NCBI GenBank assembly: GCA_900549025.1
Contig: URMZ01000029.1
Coordinates: 1 to 21,570, forward strand
From: an uncultured Collinsella sp.
GTDB taxonomy: Bacteria; Actinomycetota; Coriobacteriia; Coriobacteriales; Coriobacteriaceae
Direction: 5' to 3'
Length of the DNA stretch: 21,570 nt
In this document: positions 6,238 through 13,818 of the stretch, piece after piece
Numbering within the stretch: the stretch's first letter is position 1
Layout: each line of letters starts with the position of its first letter
Program-made: the position numbers and the translations under genes
Notes under the pieces: generated by a model
The model's database searches: none
Seen by the model: the letters and a program-made list of their open reading frames with translations, nothing else
What the model was told of the DNA's origin: nothing

Positions 6238-7419
6238 ATGAAAGAACTCTCCAACCGCACGGCAACATTTACCGATTCGGTCATCCGCCGCATGACACGC
6301 ATCTCCAATAAGTACGATGCCGTCAATCTCTCGCAGGGCTTCCCCGACTTCGATCCTCCGGCGCAGCTGCTCAACAGCCTGAGCACCATCGCCGCCGACC
6401 CCAAGCCGCTCTATCACCAGTACTCCATTACCTGGGGCTCCCAGGCCATGCGCGAGGCGCTCGCCGCCAAACAGGAGCACTTTATGGGCATGCCGATCGA
6501 CTCCAACCAGAATATCGTGGTCACCTGCGGCTCCACCGAGGCCATGATGGCCGCCATGATGACGGTTACGAACCCCGGAGACAAGGTCGTCATCTTCTCG
6601 CCGTTCTACGAGAACTACGGCGCTGACACCATTCTCTCGGGTGCCGAGCCCATCTATGTACCGCTCAACCCGCCCACATTCGACTTTGACCGCGAGGCGC
6701 TCGAGGCTGCCTTCCGCGACAACGACCCCAAGGCCATCGTCCTGTGCAACCCTTCCAACCCCTGCGGCAAGGTCTTTACGCGCGAAGAGCTCACCTTTAT
6801 CGCCGACCTGTGCAAAAAGTACGACGCGTACTGCATCACCGACGAAGTCTACGAGCACATCGTCTACGCGCCCCATGAGCACGTCTACATGGCCACGCTG
6901 CCCGGCATGTTCGAGCGAACCATCAGCTGCAGCTCGCTGTCTAAGACGTACTCCATCACCGGCTGGCGTCTGGGCTACACCATCGCCCCGGCCCAGATCA
7001 CCGAGCGCATCAAGAAGGTCCACGACTTTCTCACCGTGGGTGCCGCCGCTCCCCTGCAGGAAGCCGTTGTCACCGCCCTCAACTTCGACGACAGCTATTA
7101 CGATGAGGTCCTCGACCTCTACACCGCCAAACGCGACCTGTTCTGCCAGGGGCTCGATAGCATCGGTCTTGAGCATAACGTGCCGCAGGGCGCCTACTAC
7201 GTCATGATGGACATCTCTGAGTTTGGCTATGACAGCGACCTCGAATTCTGCGAGGACCTCGCATCCAAGGTGGGCGTGGGCGCCGTGCCCGGCTCGAGCT
7301 TCTTCCGCGAGCCCGTCAACCATCTGATTCGTTTCCACTTTGCCAAGCGGGACGAGACGCTTAACGCGGCACTGGAGAACCTCAAGTCGCTACGTGATAA
7401 AATCAAGCCGCGCGGGTAA
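6238..7419 (+). CDS. Pyridoxal-phosphate aminotransferase, class I/II (kynurenine/aspartate-type)
   Basis: This 393-residue protein is a complete fold-type I aminotransferase. Visible landmarks are VNLSQGFPDFDPP near the start, NPSNPCGK (N174), CITDEVYEH (D202, pairs with the PLP ring nitrogen), SLSKTYSITGWRLGY with the Schiff-base lysine K236, and LIRFHFAK with R365 for the substrate carboxylate. The family moves an amino group between an amino acid and a 2-oxo acid in the cytosol. The motifs place it near kynurenine/methionine-type aminotransferases, but the exact substrate is not readable. The ATG at 6238 is preceded by GAAAGGACC. It is a single-gene unit: upstream lies the divergent tRNA operon and downstream an intrinsic terminator at 7446-7488. 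Confidence 0.9.
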   Translation: MKELSNRTATFTDSVIRRMTRISNKYDAVNLSQGFPDFDPPAQLLNSLSTIAADPKPLYHQYSITWGSQAMREALAAKQEHFMGMPIDSNQNIVVTCGSTEAMMAAMMTVTNPGDKVVIFSPFYENYGADTILSGAEPIYVPLNPPTFDFDREALEAAFRDNDPKAIVLCNPSNPCGKVFTREELTFIADLCKKYDAYCITDEVYEHIVYAPHEHVYMATLPGMFERTISCSSLSKTYSITGWRLGYTIAPAQITERIKKVHDFLTVGAAAPLQEAVVTALNFDDSYYDEVLDLYTAKRDLFCQGLDSIGLEHNVPQGAYYVMMDISEFGYDSDLEFCEDLASKVGVGAVPGSSFFREPVNHLIRFHFAKRDETLNAALENLKSLRDKIKPRG

Positions 7420-7445
7420 GGACGGCCCGGCAACTAAAGCAACCA

Positions 7446-7488
7446 AAGAAGCCCCGCACCGCCCGCCACGTTGCGAGGCTTCTTTTTA
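7446..7488 (+). terminator. Rho-independent terminator of the aminotransferase gene
   Basis: AAGAAGCC pairs with GGCTTCTT and is followed by a T-rich tail. An inner CGCA/TGCG pair extends the stem. It starts 27 bp after the stop codon and lies before the kinase promoter. Confidence 0.85.
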
Positions 7489-7494
7489 TAGCGC

Positions 7495-7522
7495 TTTCTT
7501 AAATGGTTTAGAGCCCTATACT
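7495..7522 (+). promoter_or_regulatory. Candidate promoter of the ROK kinase gene
   Basis: TTTCTT (7495-7500) and TATACT (7517-7522) are 16 bp apart, directly after the preceding terminator and about 38 bp before the start codon. The -35 box is weak, so this call rests on the -10 and on context. Confidence 0.4.
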
Positions 7523-7560
7523 TTAGTCACGGAGCAACTCGTCCCAGAGAGAGGAATACT

Positions 7561-8451
7561 ATGGCAGAACAGCAGCTTATCGGAGCGCTCGAGGCCGGCG
7601 GCACCAAGATGGTCTGCGCCACGGGCTATGCAGACGGTACGGTCCTGGAGCGTGAGCAGATCGCGACCACGACCCCGCAGGAGACCGTTGAGGCCGTCAA
7701 TGCATGGTTTGCCGACAAGGGCATCGCCGCGCTGGGCATCGGCGCCTTTGGCCCCACCGCAGTCAACCCTGCCTCGCCCCAATACGGCAAGATCCTGGAG
7801 ACGCCCAAAACGGCATGGCGCTACTTTGACCTGCTGGGCACTATCCAAAACGAGCTCAATATCCCCTGCGGCTACGACACCGACGTCAACGTCGCCTGCC
7901 TGGGCGAGGTCACCTTTGGTTGCGCCCAGGGCCTCACTGACGTTGTGTATCTGACCATCGGCACCGGCGTGGGCGCCGGCGTGCTCTCGGGCGGTAAGCT
8001 CGTACACGGCATGATGCATCCCGAGGCCGGCCACATCCTGGTCACGCGCGACCCGCGCGACACCATTGGCGAGCACAGCGCCTGCCCCTTCCACGACAAT
8101 TGCCTCGAGGGTCTCATCGCCGGCCCCGGCGTTAAAAAGCGCTGGGATGGCAAGAGCGCCGGAGACATGGCCGATGACCCGGAGGCCATGGACCTGCTCG
8201 CAGGCTATCTGGCACAGGCGCTCATGACCTACACGCTGTGCTACGCGCCGCAAAAGATCATCATCGGTGGCGGCGTGGCCGACCACACCCCCATCGTGCC
8301 GCTCGCGCGCAAGAAGTGCGCCGAGATGCTCAACGGTTATATCGTCACGCCCGAGGTCAACGACATCGATACCTATATTGTCAACAACAGCCTTGAGGGC
8401 AAGCAGGGCATCATGGGCTGCCTGGCCCTGGGCGCGCAGGCGCTTCAGTAA
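7561..8451 (+). CDS. ROK-family fructokinase-type sugar kinase
   Basis: The 296-residue protein has the ROK layout. The ATP-phosphate motif GALEAGGTK is at residues 8-16, the catalytic aspartate is in GYDTDVNVA (D108), and LTIGTGVGAG forms the second phosphate loop. A zinc site is formed by H158 (in EAGH), C175, H178 and C181. The spacing and the His-Cys-His-Cys ligand set match bacterial ROK fructokinases such as those of the ScrK/GmuE type rather than glucokinases, so phosphorylation of fructose (or mannose) at C6 is the likely reaction. It acts in the cytosol, feeding glycolysis. The ATG at 7561 follows GAGAGAGGAAT. No transporter or sugar hydrolase adjoins it, so the natural substrate source is unknown. 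Confidence 0.88.
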   Translation: MAEQQLIGALEAGGTKMVCATGYADGTVLEREQIATTTPQETVEAVNAWFADKGIAALGIGAFGPTAVNPASPQYGKILETPKTAWRYFDLLGTIQNELNIPCGYDTDVNVACLGEVTFGCAQGLTDVVYLTIGTGVGAGVLSGGKLVHGMMHPEAGHILVTRDPRDTIGEHSACPFHDNCLEGLIAGPGVKKRWDGKSAGDMADDPEAMDLLAGYLAQALMTYTLCYAPQKIIIGGGVADHTPIVPLARKKCAEMLNGYIVTPEVNDIDTYIVNNSLEGKQGIMGCLALGAQALQ

Positions 8452-8534
8452 CAGACGCACCCACAGGGCGTGGCGCGCCCGGCAAATCCAACCTACGGAA
8501 CGACGCCACCACGCCCTATATAAGCCCTCTAATA

Positions 8535-8579
8535 AAAAAGGCCGCCTAGCACCAAGCATACGTCCTAGGCGGCCTTTTT
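8535..8579. terminator. Bidirectional terminator between the ROK kinase and VanZ genes
   Basis: A perfect 15-bp stem (AAAAAGGCCGCCTAG with its complement) closes a 15-nt loop and presents a T-run on both strands. It ends the rightward kinase gene and the leftward VanZ gene. The VanZ stop codon (8565-8567) and last codons lie inside the right arm. Confidence 0.93.
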
Positions 8580-9014
8580 GGCACATATGAGCGATCGTAG
8601 TAGATATCGGAGCACAACGCCCGTTGCCGCTCCACAGCAGTCGATCATCACATCGGTGATCATGCCGGCGCGTCCCGGCACAAAGAGCTGAATCGTCTCG
8701 TCGATCGAAGGAATCAGCAGCAGGAACACCGCCGTGGGCAGCAGCACGTCAAAGGTGCGCCGGCCCTCAAAATCAAAGGCGTGCGTTGCCAAGATGCCGA
8801 GCACCATATACTCGGTAAAATGCGCGCACTTGCGAACAACAAAGTTGGTCACCCATTCATATGGAAGTCCCACGCCGTGCAGGAAACCGCGGATAGCTTC
8901 CATGACCGTTAGGCTCAGCGAGCCCGACCCCGAGCCGGGAACCAGCGAATTGCCCCAGATCAAGAGCGCCATCAGGCAGGTCACGACCGCCCATTTTCGA
9001 TTGATCTTAACCAT
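8565..9014 (-). CDS. VanZ-family membrane protein
   Basis: The 149-residue protein has the VanZ signatures RKCAHFTEY (residues 61-69), DETIQLFVPGR (105-115) and DVMID (121-125), set among about four hydrophobic segments (roughly 8-25, 68-80, 89-104 and 122-141). VanZ proteins are small membrane proteins; the founding member gives low-level teicoplanin resistance. Most chromosomal homologues have no proven role, so resistance should not be assumed. It begins 7 bp after the stop of the upstream two-TM protein gene, which indicates co-transcription. A GGAGG sits about 12 nt before the ATG. Its last residues AKKAA are encoded by one arm of the terminator hairpin, a compact overlap of coding and termination signals. 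Confidence 0.9.
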   Translation of the reverse strand: MVKINRKWAVVTCLMALLIWGNSLVPGSGSGSLSLTVMEAIRGFLHGVGLPYEWVTNFVVRKCAHFTEYMVLGILATHAFDFEGRRTFDVLLPTAVFLLLIPSIDETIQLFVPGRAGMITDVMIDCCGAATGVVLRYLLRSLICAKKAA

Positions 9015-9021
9015 GCAGAAG

Positions 9022-10422
9022 TTATGCCTCCGCGCGGAGCGGCGCGAAGCTGGCGGTACCGCCCTCGATAACGCTCAGGTAGGCACGGCCCGTACGCTTG
9101 GCGGTAGAGGACTGCAGGCGCTCGATCTCCTCCTCGAGGATCTGATTGACGCGCTCGTGACGACGGTTTTCCATAATGCCGGCGGCAATAGCCTCGGCCC
9201 GCTCGATGCTCTCGCGCGAGATACGGGCAGTATCCTCGGGGAACACAGCGCTGTGACGGCCGACATAGGCGGGGGCAGCAGGCTGAGGGGCAGCGACGGG
9301 AGCGGGGGCTGCAACAGGAGCAGGCTCGTCAATCTCATCCAGAATCGCGGTGGCGGCGGCCCACATGTCCTCGTGGCCCGAGTAATCAGCCATGGGGACA
9401 TCAACCTCGAGTGAGGCATCCGGAAGGTCGCCGGTGTCGATGCGATCTTGGGCATCAATCGATGCGGTGATGGCTGCAGGCTCATCGAGGTCATCGAGAT
9501 CGATGTCCGCGGCACCGGAGATGATAAGCATGCTGGCGAGGTTTGCATTGTACGGCGCAGCCTCAGCCGCCTGCTGCTGGGCAGGAGCGCCCCACAGCGA
9601 GCTTTCGGCGGCACGGCGGGCGGCAACGGCCTCCTCGTCCGCAGTCATGGCTTCATCAACGTACGAATTGTCGGCAGAAGCGTTCGCGTCCGCCGAGGTA
9701 GCGCTGTAGGCGTTATTGGCTGCCGCGTTGGCGACGAGTGCCACGAAAGCCGCCGTGCTGCCCGCAGGGGCGGCCTGGGAGCCAGACACGGCGCGTGCCG
9801 CGGCGGCGATGTCGTCGCGATTGAAGGAGCCGGTCTGCCCGCCGTTGGTGAGCTCGTCGATGGCGACTTGATAGACGTCGCGCGAGTGTGCAGGGTCGCA
9901 GCTCACCGGCGAATCGTCGTCGAGCATACTGTCGATCATGGACCAAGCCTCGTCCTCGTCCATAGCGTCTGCGGCTCGAGCGATGGTAGGGACACCATCA
10001 TCGGCATGACGGCGCTGGAACGCACCAGTCAGGCCGGAAAGGAATGCCGAGGTAGACTGCTCCGCCTGAGCCTGAGAAGCAGAAGCCGCAGCGTAAGGAG
10101 TCGCATCCTGCTGCTGAGCTGGAATCGAGGCGGTCTTGAACTCGCTTTGATGCTGATTGAGATTGGCGGCACCGCCCATGACATCGGGCTGGAACAGACG
10201 CTCTTCACGCTGCGCACGATACTCGGAGATACCCAGCGAGGCGGCATAGATACCCACGCCTGCCACCGCGCCCACGGCGAAGGGAACCGCACCCGCCACG
10301 ACCGTCTCGTTCACAGACGAAAACGGCAGCGTCGCGGCATACATAACCACGGGAGCGGCAAGGCCGATCCCGCACGAAAGTCCGGCAAGGACTGCTCGTT
10401 GTGTTGCATCAGAAGAAGCCAT
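9022..10422 (-). CDS. Two-TM membrane-anchored protein with long acidic, Ala-rich low-complexity domain (function unknown)
   Basis: I do not recognise this 466-residue protein. I chose the ATG at 10422, preceded by GGGGAGAGCTC, over an ATG nine codons upstream without a good ribosome binding site. Two hydrophobic segments at about residues 11-31 and 41-63 form a hairpin anchor, followed by a basic stretch (EYRAQREER). Residues about 80-400 are rich in Ala, Asp, Glu, Gln and Ser, probably disordered, with a proline-alanine part (PAPVAAPAPVAAP). The last 70 residues look folded and helical (ESIERAEAIAAGIMENRRHERVNQ split by basic residues) and may be a coiled coil. By topology the long tail is likely cytoplasmic. 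It is the first gene of an operon with the VanZ-family gene. A role at the cell envelope is plausible from context only. Confidence 0.72.
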   Translation of the reverse strand: MASSDATQRAVLAGLSCGIGLAAPVVMYAATLPFSSVNETVVAGAVPFAVGAVAGVGIYAASLGISEYRAQREERLFQPDVMGGAANLNQHQSEFKTASIPAQQQDATPYAAASASQAQAEQSTSAFLSGLTGAFQRRHADDGVPTIARAADAMDEDEAWSMIDSMLDDDSPVSCDPAHSRDVYQVAIDELTNGGQTGSFNRDDIAAAARAVSGSQAAPAGSTAAFVALVANAAANNAYSATSADANASADNSYVDEAMTADEEAVAARRAAESSLWGAPAQQQAAEAAPYNANLASMLIISGAADIDLDDLDEPAAITASIDAQDRIDTGDLPDASLEVDVPMADYSGHEDMWAAATAILDEIDEPAPVAAPAPVAAPQPAAPAYVGRHSAVFPEDTARISRESIERAEAIAAGIMENRRHERVNQILEEEIERLQSSTAKRTGRAYLSVIEGGTASFAPLRAEA

Positions 10423-10547
10423 GAGCTCTCCCCATCTTCCAGCACCCAAATCGCATCATTCAGTTGGCTGCGCGAGAGAAGATGAAGCGGGGCTATGCCC
10501 CCAAAGCAACGGTATATGGTTCGTTTCATCTGCGTTTTCCGTCGCGA

Positions 10548-10559
10548 AGCTTTAAAGCT
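10548..10559. promoter_or_regulatory. 12-bp perfect palindrome at the predicted transcription start (possible operator)
   Basis: AGCTTTAAAGCT is its own reverse complement and lies immediately downstream of the -10 box of the two-TM protein promoter, across the expected start site near 10553. A repressor bound here would block initiation. No regulator can be named. Confidence 0.35.
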
Positions 10560-10588
10560 ATTATGCGAAACCGCCCTGTCGATTGCAA
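10560..10588 (-). promoter_or_regulatory. Promoter of the two-TM protein / vanZ operon
   Basis: Reading leftward, TTGCAA (10583-10588) and CATAAT (10560-10565) are separated by exactly 17 bp. The start site near 10553 would give a leader of about 130 nt. It sits between the rho terminator and the gene. Confidence 0.55.
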
Positions 10589-10665
10589 GCGACGATGTCG
10601 GATTGAAACGGGAAACCTGCTGCTTGCCAGTCTTATGGTCAAAAAAGCGCGGAGCGGCGATATAG

Positions 10666-10697
10666 AAAAGGGCCGAGGCTCAAAGCCCCGACCCTTT
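10666..10697 (-). terminator. Rho-independent terminator of rho
   Basis: Read leftward, AAAGGGTCGGGGCT pairs with AGCCTCGGCCCTTT with two mismatches around a 3-4 nt loop, followed by TC-rich sequence. It begins 38 bp after the rho stop codon. Confidence 0.8.
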
Positions 10698-10734
10698 ATT
10701 GCATTGATGACTATCGCTGCGTGTGGATGACAAC

Positions 10735-13290
10735 CTAGAACGTCTGCTCGTAGTCGCTGTGCTTTTTGGCCGAACGCACCAGGAACTCCTGGTTGGTGTT
10801 GGTGCCCTTAAGACCCTTGATAAACGACGCAGCTGCGCGCTCGGTGTTGTTCATGCCGGCAAGAATGCGACGCAGGCCAAAGACAAACGGACGCATCTGC
10901 TCGTCAACCAACAGGTCCTCGTTACGCGTACCGGAGGCAACGGGGTCGATAGCCGGGAAGATGCGGCGGTCGGCCAGGTCGCGGTCGAGCTTGAGCTCCA
11001 TGTTGCCGGTGCCCTTGAACTCCTCAAAGATGACCTCGTCCATCTTGGAGCCGGTGTCGATGAGGGCAGAGGCCAGGATGGTGAGCGAGCCACCGTTCTC
11101 GATATTGCGGGCTGCGCCCAGGAAGCGCTTGGGCGGATACAGTGCCGCCGAATCGACGCCGCCCGAAAGGATGCGGCCTGAGGCGGGCGCCGCCAAGTTG
11201 TAGGCGCGGGCAAGACGCGTGATGGAGTCGAGCACCACCACGACATCGCCGCCCAGCTCCACGATGCGCTTGGCGCGCTCGATGACGAGCTCTGCCACAC
11301 GAGTGTGGTTGTCGGCGGGCATATCGAAGGTCGACGCCACAACCTCGCCCTTGATGGAACGCTGCATATCGGTAACCTCTTCGGGGCGCTCGTCGACGAG
11401 CAGGCAGATGAGGTGCACCTCGGGGTTGTTAATCGAGATAGACTGGCAGATCTTCTTGAGGATTGTGGTCTTGCCGGCCTTGGGCGGGGACACGATCAAG
11501 CCACGCTGACCCTTGCCGATCGGCGACACGATGTCGATGGCGCGACCGGTAATGGAGTCCTTGCCATGCTCCATGCGCAGCGGCTCGTTGGGATAGACCG
11601 GGGTGAGGTCACCGAACTTGGGGCGGTTGCGAATCTGCTCGGGGTCTAGACCGTTGACGGTCGTGATTTTGGCGAGGCCGGCGCGCTTGTCGCCGCCGCG
11701 CGAAGGACGAAGCGAGCCCTCGATGACGTCGCCCGTGCGCAGACGCGCGGAGCGGATGAGGTAGGCGGGCACGAAGGCGTCGTCGTTGGACTTCATGTAG
11801 CCATGGGCATGGATGATACCGGAGCTGTCCGGACGAATCTGCAGGATGCCCTTGATGTCGCGGAAGCCCTCGGCCTTCGCGGCGGTGACGTAGATCTCCT
11901 CGACGAGCTCGGCTTTCTTCTTGCCGGTCGTCTCAATCTCGAACTCCTTGGCCTTCTCGCGCAGCTCGGCGACCTTCATGGCCGCGAGCTCCTCGCGCGA
12001 AAGCGTGGGCTCGGTGGGAGCGGCATTACGCTCCTTGTTGCGCTGCTTGCGATCGCGCTGGCGGTTGCGGCGGTCGTTGTTGCGCTCGTCCTTGCGCTCG
12101 TTGCGCTCGTCGTTGCGCTTGTGCTGGCGACGGTTGGGGCGAGCGCCGTCTTCGGCCTCGGCGGGCGCGGCGCCATCGGTTGCGGCGGCATCGGCGTTAG
12201 CCGCAGTATCATCGCTGGCCTCGGCCTTGGAATCGCCCTGCAGCTCGGCCTCGGCCTGCTGCTCGGACGCCTTGGCCTTAGCGGACTTCTTACGACCGCG
12301 CTTGGGCTTCTCGGACGCAGACTGTTCGACGTCTTGGGGCTCGGCGGCATCAGTCGATGCATCGGCGGTCGTCTCGGCGGAATCCTCGGACGCACCCTTC
12401 TTGGCAGTCTTGGCCTTGGACGTGCGCTTAGCAGCAGTACGATGGCTGCGACCAGGACGGACGTCGGCGGGCTCGACATCGGCGGGAGCGGCCTCGGAAG
12501 TCGTAGCATCCTGGACGGGTGCATCGGCAGCGGTTGCAGACTCGGCGGTCGCCGCAGCATCCCGAGCGGCTGCAGCTGCGGCTGCGGCCTTCTCTGCCTC
12601 GACGAAGGCCTTGGGCTTGCGACCGCGACGGTGCGGGCGCAAAGCCGGATCGACAACGGGAACTTCGCTGGCCTCGACAGGCGCAGCGGACTCAGCAGGC
12701 GATGCGCCCTCCCCTGCCGCGGAACGAACCGAAGCCTCGGTGAGCTCGAGGGTTACCTGATCGGCAACCTGCTCGGCCTTAGCAGCCGTGCGACGGCGTG
12801 TGCGCGGTGCCGGCTTCTCGGTCGGCTGGTCGGCGGCAGGTGTCTCGGGCACAGACGGAGCTGCAAGCTCGGTCAGAGCCGCGGCCTCGCGCTCGGCAGC
12901 ACGACGGCGGGCGCGCACCACCTGAGCCTCGCTAATCTGCGCCAACGCACGCGCCTGCGCGACCTCATCGGAAATCGGCTCCGAGGAGTCAGCTGCAACG
13001 GTGCGCTTGACGCGCGTCGTGCGCGTGGTACGGCGCTTGGGCTTGGTGACCTCCTCGCCGTCAGCAGCAGACTTGGCCGTGCGGCGCGTACGCTTGGGCT
13101 TTGCCGGAGCAGCCTCCTCACCAGTTGCAGGCACGGCCTTCTCAGCCGCTGAAGGCGTAGGCGTCGAAGCAGCCTTAGGCGTCTCAGGAGCCGAGGCTTG
13201 CGCGGGCGCCGCGACCTGGTCCAACGCAACCGGTGCAGCGGGAGCGGCTTGCGTCGTCGTTATTTCGTTTTCTTGCTGTTGATCAGACAC
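10735..13290 (-). CDS. rho: Transcription termination factor Rho with a 428-residue N-terminal extension
   Basis: The 851-residue protein is about twice the length of E. coli Rho. The conserved core begins near residue 429 with the Rho N-terminal helical motif (LSREELAAMKVAELREKAKE). The RNA-binding cold-shock-like domain (GILQIRPDSSGIIHAHG) and the RecA-type ATPase follow. Walker A is SPPKAGKTT with K607; LLVDERPEEVTDM, the Walker B strand VVVVLDSITRLAR and the Q/R-loop region GGVDSAALYPPKRFLGAARN are all intact. It is therefore an active hexameric RNA translocase by motif. The extension is Ala/Glu/Lys/Arg-rich with an octa-alanine run and an Arg/Asn/Asp-rich tract (about 385-425). Such extensions are known in actinobacterial Rho and contribute RNA binding. 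The start is GTG at 13290: an in-frame TGA lies nine bases upstream of it, so no longer form is possible. The ribosome binding site is weak. Confidence 0.96.
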   Translation of the reverse strand: MSDQQQENEITTTQAAPAAPVALDQVAAPAQASAPETPKAASTPTPSAAEKAVPATGEEAAPAKPKRTRRTAKSAADGEEVTKPKRRTTRTTRVKRTVAADSSEPISDEVAQARALAQISEAQVVRARRRAAEREAAALTELAAPSVPETPAADQPTEKPAPRTRRRTAAKAEQVADQVTLELTEASVRSAAGEGASPAESAAPVEASEVPVVDPALRPHRRGRKPKAFVEAEKAAAAAAAARDAAATAESATAADAPVQDATTSEAAPADVEPADVRPGRSHRTAAKRTSKAKTAKKGASEDSAETTADASTDAAEPQDVEQSASEKPKRGRKKSAKAKASEQQAEAELQGDSKAEASDDTAANADAAATDGAAPAEAEDGARPNRRQHKRNDERNERKDERNNDRRNRQRDRKQRNKERNAAPTEPTLSREELAAMKVAELREKAKEFEIETTGKKKAELVEEIYVTAAKAEGFRDIKGILQIRPDSSGIIHAHGYMKSNDDAFVPAYLIRSARLRTGDVIEGSLRPSRGGDKRAGLAKITTVNGLDPEQIRNRPKFGDLTPVYPNEPLRMEHGKDSITGRAIDIVSPIGKGQRGLIVSPPKAGKTTILKKICQSISINNPEVHLICLLVDERPEEVTDMQRSIKGEVVASTFDMPADNHTRVAELVIERAKRIVELGGDVVVVLDSITRLARAYNLAAPASGRILSGGVDSAALYPPKRFLGAARNIENGGSLTILASALIDTGSKMDEVIFEEFKGTGNMELKLDRDLADRRIFPAIDPVASGTRNEDLLVDEQMRPFVFGLRRILAGMNNTERAAASFIKGLKGTNTNQEFLVRSAKKHSDYEQTF

Positions 13291-13546
13291 AGTGTTTGCT
13301 CAACTTTCTTTTCAAGCCCTGTGATCACATGCTCCCTGCATAAACCTTCAGGGCGGCTAAACAGTCTAGCTCCGTCAAATACCGACGGACATCATTGATC
13401 TGTATCGAGATATTTGCGTCATATACGCAGCGTTAGTGTAACACAACCGCAACCACCTGCAACTTAGTCATTGAGGACGTTCTTAAACGACTAGTCAAAA
13501 GGGACAATCTTTGGTTTAACACCCACAAATCTGACTGCCTCCGCCA

Positions 13547-13696
13547 AAACTGTGGCGGTTTACTACGATGAATCGCTCAACCGCGATCACTCCGAAACTT
13601 GTTGAACTAAAACCGCAGGTAGATGCCTTGCACTTTTTTGCGAAAAGCCGGCGTAGTTGGAATTTCTCATTTCATCGTAGTAAACCGGCATAGTTT
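13547..13696. repeat. Long inverted repeat, composite REP-like element
   Basis: Arms 13547-13572 and 13671-13696 match at 24 of 26 positions in inverted orientation, with GGTTTACTACGATGAA identical. The 98-bp spacer contains a further related half-element at about 13645-13660 (AAGCCGGCGTAGTT, like AACCGGCATAGTT in the right arm). It lies between the argS terminator and the rho leader, has no T-tract and encodes nothing visible. Confidence 0.8.
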
Positions 13697-13740
13697 CGTA
13701 TTTCCAGCAGTTCCAAATTCGTCAATACGTCGGCGTTTGC

Positions 13741-13773
13741 AAAAAGCCCGACCTCCGTGGGAGATCGGGCTTT
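13741..13773 (-). terminator. Rho-independent terminator of argS
   Basis: Read leftward, AAAGCCCGATCTCC pairs with GGAGGTCGGGCTTT around a 3-nt loop with a following T-run. It starts about 46 bp after the argS stop. The A-run on the other side makes it potentially bidirectional. Confidence 0.9.
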
Positions 13774-13818
13774 CAAGGCTTAGTTAAACCAAGTCTGTAC
13801 GGTCAAATGACCCGTAGC

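Larger units (their letters stand above)
13291..13818. other. Intergenic region between argS and rho
   Basis: These roughly 530 bp hold the argS terminator (13741-13773), a long composite palindrome (13547-13696) and the rho leader. I see no RNA gene or supported short ORF. Leftward TTGTGT and TATATG elements near 13420-13445 are poorly spaced, so I do not call a rho promoter. CCCTG/CAGGG can pair at 13334-13353 around CATAAACCTT in the leader. Rho leaders are often long and self-regulated, but nothing here proves that. Confidence 0.4.

Noticed and set aside
9448..10485. 345-codon frame opposite the two-TM protein gene
   Set aside because: It is a shadow of the low-complexity region. The minus-strand gene has a better ribosome binding site, membrane segments and operon context.
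11803..13152. 449-codon open frame opposite the rho extension
   Set aside because: Its repetitive Leu/Gly/Arg composition mirrors the biased Rho codons, and no start signal is seen.
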